A DNA stretch of 64,000 nt. Origin: Caldatribacterium sp964426875. GTDB taxonomy: Bacteria > Atribacterota > Atribacteria > Atribacterales > Caldatribacteriaceae. The stretch is taken from assembly GCA_964426875.1 (NCBI GenBank), contig CAYRSB010000005.1, positions 30,817-94,816 on the forward strand, in the 5' to 3' direction. The notes below the pieces were generated by a model. That model did not search any database and was not told the DNA's origin. It saw nothing but the letters and a program-made list of their open reading frames with translations. Both the position numbers and the translations under genes were made by a program. Below are positions 44,794 through 52,892 of the stretch, piece by piece. The first letter of the stretch is position 1. Every line of letters starts with the position of its first letter.

Positions 44794-45433
44794 AGAGGGG
44801 CACCATAGTGAAGATATTCTTTAAATCCCCCACCTCTTTTTTTTCTCTGCAGAGCCTTGCCAGTTCCAAGGCATCGGGAATGGCTATGGAGGGATCGACA
44901 CAGGAAATACCCGCCTCCTCTAAACTCTCTGTCAGATCCTCCCAAGGAGTAGCCGCAAGGACATCTCCTCTCCCACGGTACTGAGAAGCAAATTCTTCCA
45001 AGGACCCAGCCTGGAGAGGAAAGTTCAAAGGAAAGTTCTTACCACATCCTTCGAATTCAGACCAGAAAATTTCTCCTTTCCGGTGCATGATTACTGGCAC
45101 AATAACCCTTAGGGTACCAAGGGCTCTAAAAACTCGGCTGGCCACAATCTCAAGGGTTGAAAAACCAGCGAGGGGAACACTCAGGGCATAGGCGAGGCCT
45201 TTTGCAATGATGTTTCCCACCTTAACCCCGGTAAAAGACCCCGGACCAAGGCCCACGGCAATGAGCTCAAGCCTCTCTTCCAAGCCGAACTGTTCCCGTA
45301 TTGCTTTGAGGTACTCCACCAAAAGGAGGGAATGGCTCGCTTGAGTGCGTTGAACCACGTGAAAAAGTACCTCTTCTCCCTCAACCAGAGCAATTCCAAG
45401 CCAGGGAGTGCTACTCTCCAAAGCCAGTATCAT
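44768..45433 (-). CDS. tsaB: t6A synthesis protein TsaB
   Basis: Non-catalytic ASKHA partner of TsaD, 221 residues, starting MILALESSTPWLGIALVEGE and containing AVGLGPGSFTGVKVGNIIAKGLAY, the TsaB hallmark. The C-terminal half is short and variable as usual. It overlaps tsaE by 4 bases and rimI by 26 bases. Confidence 0.93.
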   Translation of the reverse strand: MILALESSTPWLGIALVEGEEVLFHVVQRTQASHSLLLVEYLKAIREQFGLEERLELIAVGLGPGSFTGVKVGNIIAKGLAYALSVPLAGFSTLEIVASRVFRALGTLRVIVPVIMHRKGEIFWSEFEGCGKNFPLNFPLQAGSLEEFASQYRGRGDVLAATPWEDLTESLEEAGISCVDPSIAIPDALELARLCREKKEVGDLKNIFTMVPLYGSKVFER

Positions 45434-45870
45434 TGCTTCCTCCCCAGGAACACAACCCGAATCTCCCGCGAGGTTTCATTTCCAACATCTATGCAAACCC
45501 AAAAGAAAGGAGTGGGAAAAAGGGAGACAAATTTTTCTCCCCACTCGACAGCTACAATTCCCCCCCTTTCGAGGTACTCCTCAAAACCCAGGTCGACGAC
45601 CTCTTCCCACCGGTTAAGGCGGTAGAAATCCATGTGGTAGAGCGGGGGTGAGCTGGGATACTCATGAATTAAGGAGAAGGTGGGGCTCCGAACGGTATCC
45701 GGAAGAATTCCAAGCCCCAGGGCCATGCCTTTCACAAAGACCGTTTTCCCAGCCCCGAGTTCTCCACTGACCAGGACGAGAGAGGGAGCAGAAATCCTGC
45801 GTACAAAATCTCGTCCGCATTCCTTTGTTTCTTCTTCGCTTTTGGTCTTTCGGGAGAGTATCTCTTTCAT
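45430..45870 (-). CDS. tsaE: t6A synthesis ATPase TsaE
   Basis: ATPase that resets the TsaBD complex, 146 residues. P-loop SGELGAGKT at residues 35-43, SPTFSLIHEY switch, and the YHMDFYRL motif are present, as is VAVEWGEKF near the end. It overlaps alr by 4 bases upstream and tsaB by 4 bases downstream, so alr to tsaD forms a chain of five overlapping genes. Confidence 0.94.
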   Translation of the reverse strand: MKEILSRKTKSEEETKECGRDFVRRISAPSLVLVSGELGAGKTVFVKGMALGLGILPDTVRSPTFSLIHEYPSSPPLYHMDFYRLNRWEEVVDLGFEEYLERGGIVAVEWGEKFVSLFPTPFFWVCIDVGNETSREIRVVFLGRKQ

Positions 45871-46988
45871 ACCAGGAAACGGTGGCGAATCTTCCGAAAG
45901 CTACACAAAATCTCGTGGGGAATGGTTTGAGCGCGACAGGCCATCTCCTCCACCCGTATTTCTTCCTCGCCATCTCTTCCAATAAAAGTCACTACGTCTC
46001 CCCTCTCTACTCCTTCTACATCTGTGACGTCGACCATCACCTGGTCCATGGACACTGTTCCCACAACGGGTGCCCTCTTTCCCCTCACAAGGACCTCAAG
46101 ATTATTTGAAAGGTTCCTGAAAAGGCCCTGTGCATACCCCAGAGCCACAACGGCTATCCTCGTTTTACGGCGGGTAGTAAAAGTCCCTCCATACCCCACC
46201 TGAAAACCCGAAGGGAGACTCTTTACGAGTTTCACCCGGGCCCTGATGCTTGTGGTCGGCCAAAGTCCCGGAGAACGTACAACATCCGGATCGTAGGTTG
46301 GGGATACTCCAAAAAGCGCTATACCGATTCTGTTGAGCTCAAGACGCATGTGGGGGAAAAGGAGAAAGGCAGCACTGTTCGTGCAATGGCGCTCAAGGGG
46401 TACATCGTAGAGTTTCCACTTCTTGAGAAAGGCACAAAACTTGCAAAATTGCCATTCCGTATAGTCTGGGTCTTTCTCGGCACTCGAAAAATGCGTCATA
46501 ACTCCGCCAAGAACAAGAAATGGCTCTTTTTCAACATCTTCAAAAAAAGAGCTCTGTAGGGTCTGGGGGAGAAAGCCCATTCTCCCCATCCCCGTGTCTA
46601 CCTTGAGGTGGAAGTAAACAACTTTCCCCTGTCTTTTCCCTTCCCTTTTCAGGGACTCAAGCTCCTCCTGATGGGAAACGACGGGCACAAACCCTTCCTC
46701 GACTATGGCCTCCGCCTCGTAGGGGAAAAACCCTCCCAAAATGTAGATTCCCCCTTCCACCCCGTACTCTCTCAGCTCCAAGGCCTCCTCTACCGAAGCA
46801 ACTCCAAACCTTCTGAGGCCAAAAGAAGAAAGAAGAGCCGCAACCTGAGTACCATGCCCGTAAACTCCTGACTTCACCACCCCCATGATGTCTCCATGGG
46901 GGGAAGCCATTTTTTTTAAAAGGGCGAGGTTCCTGGCCAGGCTCTCCTTAGAAATTTCCATCCAGCAATGGGAATTTCCATTTTCCAT
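45867..46988 (-). CDS. alr: Alanine racemase
   Basis: PLP enzyme making D-alanine for peptidoglycan, 373 residues. The PLP lysine is Lys39 in GVVKSGVYGHG, a slight variant of the usual VVKANAYGHG. VDTGMGRMG, the second catalytic Tyr region VGYGGTFTTRR and VSMDQVMVDVTD in the C-terminal beta domain are present. The ATG lies 41 bases inside the end of nnr, and the C-terminus overlaps tsaE. A second, different alanine-racemase-fold enzyme is encoded at 52893-53972. Confidence 0.95.
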   Translation of the reverse strand: MENGNSHCWMEISKESLARNLALLKKMASPHGDIMGVVKSGVYGHGTQVAALLSSFGLRRFGVASVEEALELREYGVEGGIYILGGFFPYEAEAIVEEGFVPVVSHQEELESLKREGKRQGKVVYFHLKVDTGMGRMGFLPQTLQSSFFEDVEKEPFLVLGGVMTHFSSAEKDPDYTEWQFCKFCAFLKKWKLYDVPLERHCTNSAAFLLFPHMRLELNRIGIALFGVSPTYDPDVVRSPGLWPTTSIRARVKLVKSLPSGFQVGYGGTFTTRRKTRIAVVALGYAQGLFRNLSNNLEVLVRGKRAPVVGTVSMDQVMVDVTDVEGVERGDVVTFIGRDGEEEIRVEEMACRAQTIPHEILCSFRKIRHRFLV

Positions 46989-48540
46989 CCTCTACCACCT
47001 TTCTTGCTGCGTCGATACACTCTGCAATCTCCCAAGCAAGGACAGACCTCTTTCCCTCCTCTTTAAGGAGATCCCCCGCCAATCCGTGAAGGAAGACTCC
47101 GCAAAGGGACCCCCAAAGGGGGGCAAGTCCCTGGGCAAGAAAACCACCGATAACCCCTGCCAAAACATCTCCACTCCCTGCAGTAGCGAGAAGAGCGTTT
47201 CCGGTCGGGTTCACAAACACCTTGCCCTCAGGGTCTGCCACTATTGTTCCCGGACCCTTGAGAACGGCGATACAATCAAAGAATCGAGCAGCTTCGCAGA
47301 CAGCACGTATCTTGTACTCGTTGACCTCCTGAACCGACCAGCCCAAAAGGCGAGCCATCTCCCCGGCATGAGGAGTTATAACCCATCCTGAGAGCTTCTT
47401 CTCCCATTTTCCGCGATCCTCAGCGATGACGTTCAGGGCATCGGCATCCAGGACTCCTCGAAAGGGGGAAACCTCAAGAAAACCTTTGACGAACTCTCTC
47501 GTAGCACTATTGAACCCAAGCCCAGGACCGATAACCACACTCGAACACTTCCGGGCCGAAAGTCCCAAGAGTATATCCTCAAGATGCTCTGAAGAATAGC
47601 TCCAGTTCACTCCCTTGCCGGAGAGCTCAATGCTGACGATTTCCGGTATCCTGATCCTTACCACTCCCGAAAGCTCGAAAGGCAAAGGCCAGACTACCAT
47701 TCCTGCACCACTTCGATAGGCACCAAGAGCCACAAGCATCCCTGCCCCGAGCATGGCTGAGGAACCACAAAGAACACCCACCACACCGGCAGAAATCTTA
47801 TGAGCAAACCAGGGTCTTTGGGGTAGGAAACGACGAATTTCTGAAGAAAGGAGGTACCCATCAACAGGGCAATCTTCCATAGTTTCGTTGAGAGGGATTC
47901 CGATGGGGACAACCCTTAGTCTTCCCACGTAGTCCCTGGCCGGATATAACACAAGCCCTCTTTTCACCATTCCCAGAGTAACCGTGGTGTGCGCCCGCAC
48001 CGCCTCACCCAAAATTCTTCCATCACTGGCATCAACTCCTGAAGGAACATCCAAGGCCATCACAAAGGCATCCTCTATAGCATTTATCTTTCGTATGATC
48101 TCACGGTGAAGACCGACCACTTCCTTAGAGAGCCCTGTTCCGAAGATCGCATCGACTACAAGAGCCCTCTCTGGAATAACAAAATCTTCTGGGGTGGTAA
48201 CCACTTTGGAAGGTATGCCGAGTTTTATAAGGACCTCGTAGTTATACCGGGCATCACCTTTAAGGTATTCAGGGGAACCGAGGAGGTATACAAGGGGTAC
48301 TTTTTCGGGACAACTCACGACAAGGTGCCGCGCAACGACCATGCCATCTCCACCGTTGTTTCCGCTTCCGCAGACGATACACACCTCTTTTAGGGAAGGA
48401 TTCAGGCGCAAAATCTCGAGGACCTCAAGAGCCACCCCCCTCCCAGCATTCTCCATGAGAAGAAGCGTATTTATGCCATACCTTTCACAGGCTATCTGCT
48501 CTCTTCTGCGCATAGTTTCCGAGGTTACAAGCTCGACCAC
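46948..48540 (-). CDS. nnr: Bifunctional NAD(P)H-hydrate repair enzyme (epimerase and dehydratase)
   Basis: Repairs hydrated NAD(P)H. The N-terminal epimerase domain (NnrE, about residues 1-215) shows CGSGNNGGDGMVVARHL, DAIFGTGLSKEV and DVPSGVDASDG. The C-terminal dehydratase domain (NnrD, about 225-530) shows VVIGPGLG, DADALNVIAEDRG, ITPHAGEMARLLG and TAGSGDVLAGVIGGF. The 530-residue fusion is the common bacterial form. GTG at 48540 follows GAGGAGG at 9 bases. Confidence 0.96.
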   Translation of the reverse strand: MVELVTSETMRRREQIACERYGINTLLLMENAGRGVALEVLEILRLNPSLKEVCIVCGSGNNGGDGMVVARHLVVSCPEKVPLVYLLGSPEYLKGDARYNYEVLIKLGIPSKVVTTPEDFVIPERALVVDAIFGTGLSKEVVGLHREIIRKINAIEDAFVMALDVPSGVDASDGRILGEAVRAHTTVTLGMVKRGLVLYPARDYVGRLRVVPIGIPLNETMEDCPVDGYLLSSEIRRFLPQRPWFAHKISAGVVGVLCGSSAMLGAGMLVALGAYRSGAGMVVWPLPFELSGVVRIRIPEIVSIELSGKGVNWSYSSEHLEDILLGLSARKCSSVVIGPGLGFNSATREFVKGFLEVSPFRGVLDADALNVIAEDRGKWEKKLSGWVITPHAGEMARLLGWSVQEVNEYKIRAVCEAARFFDCIAVLKGPGTIVADPEGKVFVNPTGNALLATAGSGDVLAGVIGGFLAQGLAPLWGSLCGVFLHGLAGDLLKEEGKRSVLAWEIAECIDAARKVVEDGKWKFPLLDGNF

Positions 48541-48555
48541 ACTCTTTTTCCTCCT

Positions 48556-48924
48556 CTATACTACTCCCAGGGCAACTGCCACCACAATTTCCCGAGAATG
48601 AGAAAGGGAAAGAGTGATTTTGCGGAAGGCTTCGTTACCTTTTTCAAGGTGAACCTGTGGTTCCCCCGAGGGAGAATGGAGAATCCGGATATCCCTCCAC
48701 CCAGGGGAAAGACCCTTTTGCAGAAGAAGTTTCTTCACCGCCTCTTTGCCGGCAAAAAGGGCTGCTACTCCCTCCTGCCATCTTCTCTGACCTTTGCCTC
48801 TATAGAAAACGACCTCCTCCTCGGTAAAGAGGCGAAGCACAAGCTTTTCTCCAAAAAGACGAAGTGCCTTGGCAACTCTCTCAATTTCCACCACGTCCAC
48901 TCCTACAAGAACTTCGCTCACCAT
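48556..48924 (-). CDS. acpS: Holo-[acyl-carrier-protein] synthase
   Basis: Transfers phosphopantetheine from CoA to acyl carrier protein. About 122 residues with VGVDVVEIERVAKAL at the N-terminus (Mg-binding Asp) and FAGKEAVKKLL (the second Mg-binding Glu), then LSLSHSREIVVAVAL. ATG at 48924 shares its A with the stop of the EF-G-like gene (TGATG). acpS with nnr and alr is a well-known gene neighbourhood. Confidence 0.94.
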   Translation of the reverse strand: MVSEVLVGVDVVEIERVAKALRLFGEKLVLRLFTEEEVVFYRGKGQRRWQEGVAALFAGKEAVKKLLLQKGLSPGWRDIRILHSPSGEPQVHLEKGNEAFRKITLSLSHSREIVVAVALGVV

Positions 48925-51011
48925 CACGATGAAGCGGCTTCCTTCTCTTTACGAGCCTTTTCGATGATTCCCTCTGCTATCTGAGATGGTACCTCCTCAT
49001 AGTGTGAAAAACGCATGATGAAAGAACCTCGCCCTTGAGTCATAGAACGAAGGTCCACCGAGTAACGGAAAAGCTCTGCCAGCGGCACAAGGGCCTTGAT
49101 TTTCTGGTACCCATCCTGAGGTTCCATGCCGAGGATCTTGCCCCGGCGGCTGTTCAAGTCACCTATCACGTCTCCCATATTTTCCTCAGGAACGACAACC
49201 TCGACACTCATGATCGGTTCAAGAAGAACGGGGTTTGCTTCGGTTGCACCCTTGCGAAAAGCCATGGATCCAGCGATCTTGAAAGCCATATCAGAGGAAT
49301 CCACCGGGTGGTACGAACCATCGTATACGGTGATCCGCACATCAACAACCGGGTACCCGGCAAGGACCCCTTCCTGCATTGCTTCTTGTACCCCTTTCTC
49401 TACCGCAGGAATGTAGTTTTTGGGAATGACGCCACCCACAATTTTATCCACGAACTCAAAACCTTGTCCTCGAGGCAGGGGTTCAAGCTCAAGCCAGGCA
49501 TGACCGTACTGACCCCTTCCCCCCGACTGACGCTTGTACTTTCCCTCAGCACGAGCGGTTTTCTTGATGGTCTCTTTGTAGGGTACTCGAGGCACGGAAA
49601 GCGCTACCTCCACTCCAAATTTCCGCTTCATTTTCTCTGCCAGCACATCAAGGTGAATGTCTCCGAAACCGTACACTATATCCTCTTTGGTATCCGGATC
49701 TCGCTGGACCTTGAGGGTGGGATCTTCCTCGAGCATCCGACCGAGAGCCTGGCTGATTTTCTCTTCGTCTCCCTTCCCCACCGGTCTTATGGCCGCCATG
49801 TAGTTGGGCTCAGGGTACTCAAGGGGCGGGAAAACGATGGGATGCTCTTTGTCAGAGAGCGTATCACCGGTGAAGACCTCGGAAACCTTCGCCAAGGCGG
49901 CGATGTCTCCCGCTCTCACTTCCTTTAAAAGCTCCTGCGATTTACCACGTACGAGGAGAAGTTGACCAATTTTTTCCTCTACATCTCGCGAGGCATTGTA
50001 CACTTTGGCATCGGCGGAGAGTTTTCCCGAATAGACCCTAAGGAAAGCGATCTTTCCCACATAGGGATCGCTAATAACCTTGAAAACAAAGGCCGAAAAA
50101 GGAGCTTCTTCACTACAGGGGCGTTCTTCTTTTTCCTCCGTCTTGGGATTCTTTCCCTGTACTGGGGGTCGGTCGAGAGGACTGGGAGCAAATTCGACCA
50201 GGAAATCTGCGATTGCTGTCACTCCCTTATTCTCCAAACCCGAGCCACAGAGGACCGGAAAGAGTTTCCTCTCAAGCACGGCCTCCTTCAGGCCTTCCCG
50301 AAGACTGTCAAAAGGTATTTCTTGACCCTCAAGGTAGAGGTTGAGGAGCTCGTCATCCGTCTCGGCAATATTCTCAAGGAGTTCTTCTCTCCACCTCTGA
50401 GCTTCTTCCCTGAGTTCATCAGGTATTGGTCCTTCCTCTGTTTTCCCGTTCTCCCCGAAGTAGAAGGCTTTCATGGAGAGGAGGTTCACAAGCCCGCGAA
50501 AAGCACTCTCTTTCCCAATAGGAAGCATAACCGGAGTAGCCTTAGGAGCAAACTTTTTTCGGACACTTTCCAGTACGGCATAGAAGTTCGCCCCTTCCCG
50601 ATCCATGCGGTTCACCATGAAAAATACCGGAAGACCTTCGCGCTTGAGACAATCCCAGGCTTTCTCTGCACCCACCTCTACCCCGGAGACCGCGCAAAGA
50701 AATACGACCCCACTGTCTACGGCACGAAGAGCCCCCAACACATTTCCCACGAAATCCATATATCCCGGTGTGTCCACAAGGTTCACTTTGTGCCCCTTCC
50801 ACTCAAAAGGGAGTACGGAAAGGTCAATGGAAAGCCTCCGTCGGACCTCTTCAGGCTGCCAGTCTGATACTGTATTGCCCTCTTCTACTCTTCCCCTTCG
50901 TGTAGTGACTCCGGCATTGAAGAGCAAAGCTTCTGAAAAAGTGGTTTTTCCTGCTCCTGCATGGGAAAAGAATCCAATGTTTCGAATGTCTCCACCTCTA
51001 AAATCCTTCAA
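48924..51011 (-). CDS. Elongation factor G-like GTPase (FusA2 type), probable TTG start
   Basis: About 695 residues with the EF-G domain order. The GTPase domain has G1 FSHAGAGKTT (not the AHIDAGKTT of true EF-G), G3 DTPGYMDF and G4 NRMD (Arg where NKMD is usual). EF-G domains II to V follow (GGRGQYGHAWLELEP in IV, MSVEVVVPEENMGDVIGDLN in V). These marks place it in the EF-G-like group, which does not clearly support translocation. TTG at 51011 with GGGAGGAG six bases upstream gives MKDFRGGDIRNIGF, the usual N-terminus; ATG at 51047 is the alternative. No tufA or rps genes lie near it. Confidence 0.88.
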   Translation of the reverse strand: MKDFRGGDIRNIGFFSHAGAGKTTFSEALLFNAGVTTRRGRVEEGNTVSDWQPEEVRRRLSIDLSVLPFEWKGHKVNLVDTPGYMDFVGNVLGALRAVDSGVVFLCAVSGVEVGAEKAWDCLKREGLPVFFMVNRMDREGANFYAVLESVRKKFAPKATPVMLPIGKESAFRGLVNLLSMKAFYFGENGKTEEGPIPDELREEAQRWREELLENIAETDDELLNLYLEGQEIPFDSLREGLKEAVLERKLFPVLCGSGLENKGVTAIADFLVEFAPSPLDRPPVQGKNPKTEEKEERPCSEEAPFSAFVFKVISDPYVGKIAFLRVYSGKLSADAKVYNASRDVEEKIGQLLLVRGKSQELLKEVRAGDIAALAKVSEVFTGDTLSDKEHPIVFPPLEYPEPNYMAAIRPVGKGDEEKISQALGRMLEEDPTLKVQRDPDTKEDIVYGFGDIHLDVLAEKMKRKFGVEVALSVPRVPYKETIKKTARAEGKYKRQSGGRGQYGHAWLELEPLPRGQGFEFVDKIVGGVIPKNYIPAVEKGVQEAMQEGVLAGYPVVDVRITVYDGSYHPVDSSDMAFKIAGSMAFRKGATEANPVLLEPIMSVEVVVPEENMGDVIGDLNSRRGKILGMEPQDGYQKIKALVPLAELFRYSVDLRSMTQGRGSFIMRFSHYEEVPSQIAEGIIEKARKEKEAASS

Positions 51012-51063
51012 GAAAAACTCCTCCCTTCCGTACGGGTTTGCGCTCATACCCTTCGAGAATATA

Positions 51064-51240
51064 TCACATCAGGCGTTCGCTTAGCAAAAAGAACCAAAGA
51101 CTTAGAGCAAAGAGGAGAGCAAAAAGCTTTGTCCTCCAGTCATTCCAGAATGTCCTTTTTACCTCTCTCCAGAACTTTACTATGCTTTTCGGTACAAAAT
51201 CTTTAACATTCTCTTCAACGTCCCTGCCTCTATATCCCAT
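51064..51240 (-). CDS. 58-residue single-TM protein resembling the CdaR/YbbR membrane anchor
   Basis: A short open frame that overlaps the last 61 bases of cdaA. ATG at 51240 lies 5 bases after GGGAGG. The product has a basic, Trp-rich stretch (SIVKFWREVKRTFWNDWRTK) followed by one hydrophobic helix (LFALLFALSLWFFLLSE) and stops two residues later. This order (W..N.. .LK, then a helix ending LWF) matches the N-terminal anchor of CdaR/YbbR proteins, which normally follow cdaA and go on with repeated YbbR domains. Here the EF-G-like gene begins directly after, so no YbbR domain is present. The upstream 15 residues are encoded within cdaA and have low complexity; the true start is uncertain. Confidence 0.5.
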   Translation of the reverse strand: MGYRGRDVEENVKDFVPKSIVKFWREVKRTFWNDWRTKLFALLFALSLWFFLLSERLM

Positions 51241-51935
51241 GCCATCCTCCCGTGAACGGCCAAAGAGATTCTCCCGGTTTCCTCCGAGACCACAACAGCC
51301 AAAGCATCCGTCTGTTCGGTAACACCGATACCAGCCCGATGGCGGGTTCCCACATTTCTCTTCATTTCCACCCTCTCCGCCAGAGGCAGAATGCATCCCG
51401 CTGCCACTATTTTGTTTTCCCTCACCACCACTGCTCCGTCGTGCAAAGGAGAATCAGGCAGGAAGACAGAGAAAAGGAGTTCAGGAGAGAAAAAGGCATC
51501 AACCAACACTCCTGTCTGAATAAAGTCCCTAAGACTGTTGCTCCTTTCAAGCACCACAAGAGCGCCGATTTTCTTTCGAGAAAGCGTTTGACAGACGAGG
51601 GCGAGATCCTCGATGAGTTTTGTTCGGCTCTCTTCGCTCGTACCCCCCTCCATCAGGGAATGGTGATAGAGACGATTCATGTAATTCCTTCGCAGTTCGG
51701 GTTGGAGTACGAGAAGGACGATCCCCACATAGGTGAAAACAAGGAGTCGCCAGAAAAGACGCAAATCTTCGAAGGCAAGGATATTAAAAAACCCTGCAGT
51801 TGCAAAGACTATCCCCAAAAACCGCACCGGGGTAACAAGCAGGGTACCCTTAACCCATAACAGCATACGATACGAAAAGTAGTACAACACCACGATTTCA
51901 ACAAGATAGCGCCAGACGTTCGAGAGAGAAAGAAT
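51180..51935 (-). CDS. cdaA: Diadenylate cyclase CdaA (c-di-AMP synthase), probable AUU start
   Basis: Makes c-di-AMP from two ATP at the membrane. The DisA_N catalytic motifs are intact: SPLHDGAVVV and GTRHRAGIGVTEQTDA. Up to three hydrophobic helices precede it. The first standard start in frame (GTG at 51893) has no Shine-Dalgarno and would cut the first helix. Upstream, the frame reads NVWRYLVEIVVLYYFSYRML, matching the usual CdaA N-terminus, and an ATT at 51933-51935 lies 8 bases after GGAGG (51944-51948). No ATG, GTG or TTG exists between them. I therefore infer an AUU start (251 residues). It lies 22 bases after argF. Confidence 0.9.
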   Translation of the reverse strand: MLSLSNVWRYLVEIVVLYYFSYRMLLWVKGTLLVTPVRFLGIVFATAGFFNILAFEDLRLFWRLLVFTYVGIVLLVLQPELRRNYMNRLYHHSLMEGGTSEESRTKLIEDLALVCQTLSRKKIGALVVLERSNSLRDFIQTGVLVDAFFSPELLFSVFLPDSPLHDGAVVVRENKIVAAGCILPLAERVEMKRNVGTRHRAGIGVTEQTDALAVVVSEETGRISLAVHGRMAWDIEAGTLKRMLKILYRKA

Positions 51936-51957
51936 GGTAATTCCCTCCGAGCTTTTA

Positions 51958-52887
51958 TCAGAGCAAGAGACCTAAAACTGCCTTCTGGGCATGGAGTCTG
52001 TTCTCAGCCTCATCGATGACTACCGAATGTTCCCCATCAATCACGTCATCGGTGATTTCCTGTCCTCGGTGTGCAGGCATACAGTGCATAACAATAGCAG
52101 TGGGAGAAGCAAGGGCAATAAGATCCGTGTTGACCTGGTAGGGTAAGAAAACAGACATTCGTTCTTCTATCTCGTGCTCTTTACCCATGCTGGCCCACAC
52201 GTCGGTATACACAACTTCTGCGTCTTGTACTGCCCTTTGGGGGTTCGGTTCATAGGAAATCTTTGCTCCACTTTCTTTTGCCCTCTCCTGAGCCCAATTC
52301 CATATCGTCTCAAGAGGTCTGTAGCGCTCGGGGGTACACACCGTAAGAGACAGGCCAAGTCGTGCTGCAGCTACGATCCAAGAATGGCAAACATTATTTC
52401 CATCACCCACAAAAACAATCTTTACTCCAAGGGTACCCTTCTTCTCCTGGAGTGTCAGGAGGTCTCCCAAAACCTGACAAGGGTGATGTAAATCAGAAAG
52501 ACCATTGATGACTGGAACCCCTGCATATCTTGCCATGTCAAGGACAACCTCATGGGCAAAAGTACGCACCACGATGCCGTCTACCATTCTGCCCAAGACA
52601 AGGGCCACGTCTTTCACTGCTTCTCGTTTGCCCAAACCTACTTCCTGGGGACCGAGGTAGAAACTCTCTCCTCCCAACTGGCGGACCGCCACTTCAAAGG
52701 AAACCCTGGTACGAAGAGAAGGTTTCTCAAAAAGAAGAGCCACGACCTTCCTCTCCAAGATTTTGGGACAGTCCCCCAAAAACCATCGCTTCTTAAGATC
52801 GGAGGCCACTTCCAGGAAAGAGAGAATCTCTTTTCCCGAGAAATCCGCCAAATCCAGAAAATGACGTCCTCGAAATACCCGAGTCAT
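51958..52887 (-). CDS. argF: Ornithine carbamoyltransferase
   Basis: Joins ornithine and carbamoyl phosphate to give citrulline, or runs the reverse in catabolism. The 309 residues include the carbamoyl-phosphate loop FEKPSLRTRVSFE (residues 53-65), HHPCQVLGDLLT, and the ornithine loop VMHCMPAHRGQEI. No other arginine gene is in the window. Its upstream partner, 5 bases away, is an ornithine-racemase-like gene, so ornithine rather than arginine may be the link. Confidence 0.95.
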   Translation of the reverse strand: MTRVFRGRHFLDLADFSGKEILSFLEVASDLKKRWFLGDCPKILERKVVALLFEKPSLRTRVSFEVAVRQLGGESFYLGPQEVGLGKREAVKDVALVLGRMVDGIVVRTFAHEVVLDMARYAGVPVINGLSDLHHPCQVLGDLLTLQEKKGTLGVKIVFVGDGNNVCHSWIVAAARLGLSLTVCTPERYRPLETIWNWAQERAKESGAKISYEPNPQRAVQDAEVVYTDVWASMGKEHEIEERMSVFLPYQVNTDLIALASPTAIVMHCMPAHRGQEITDDVIDGEHSVVIDEAENRLHAQKAVLGLLL

Positions 52888-52892
52888 ACCCT

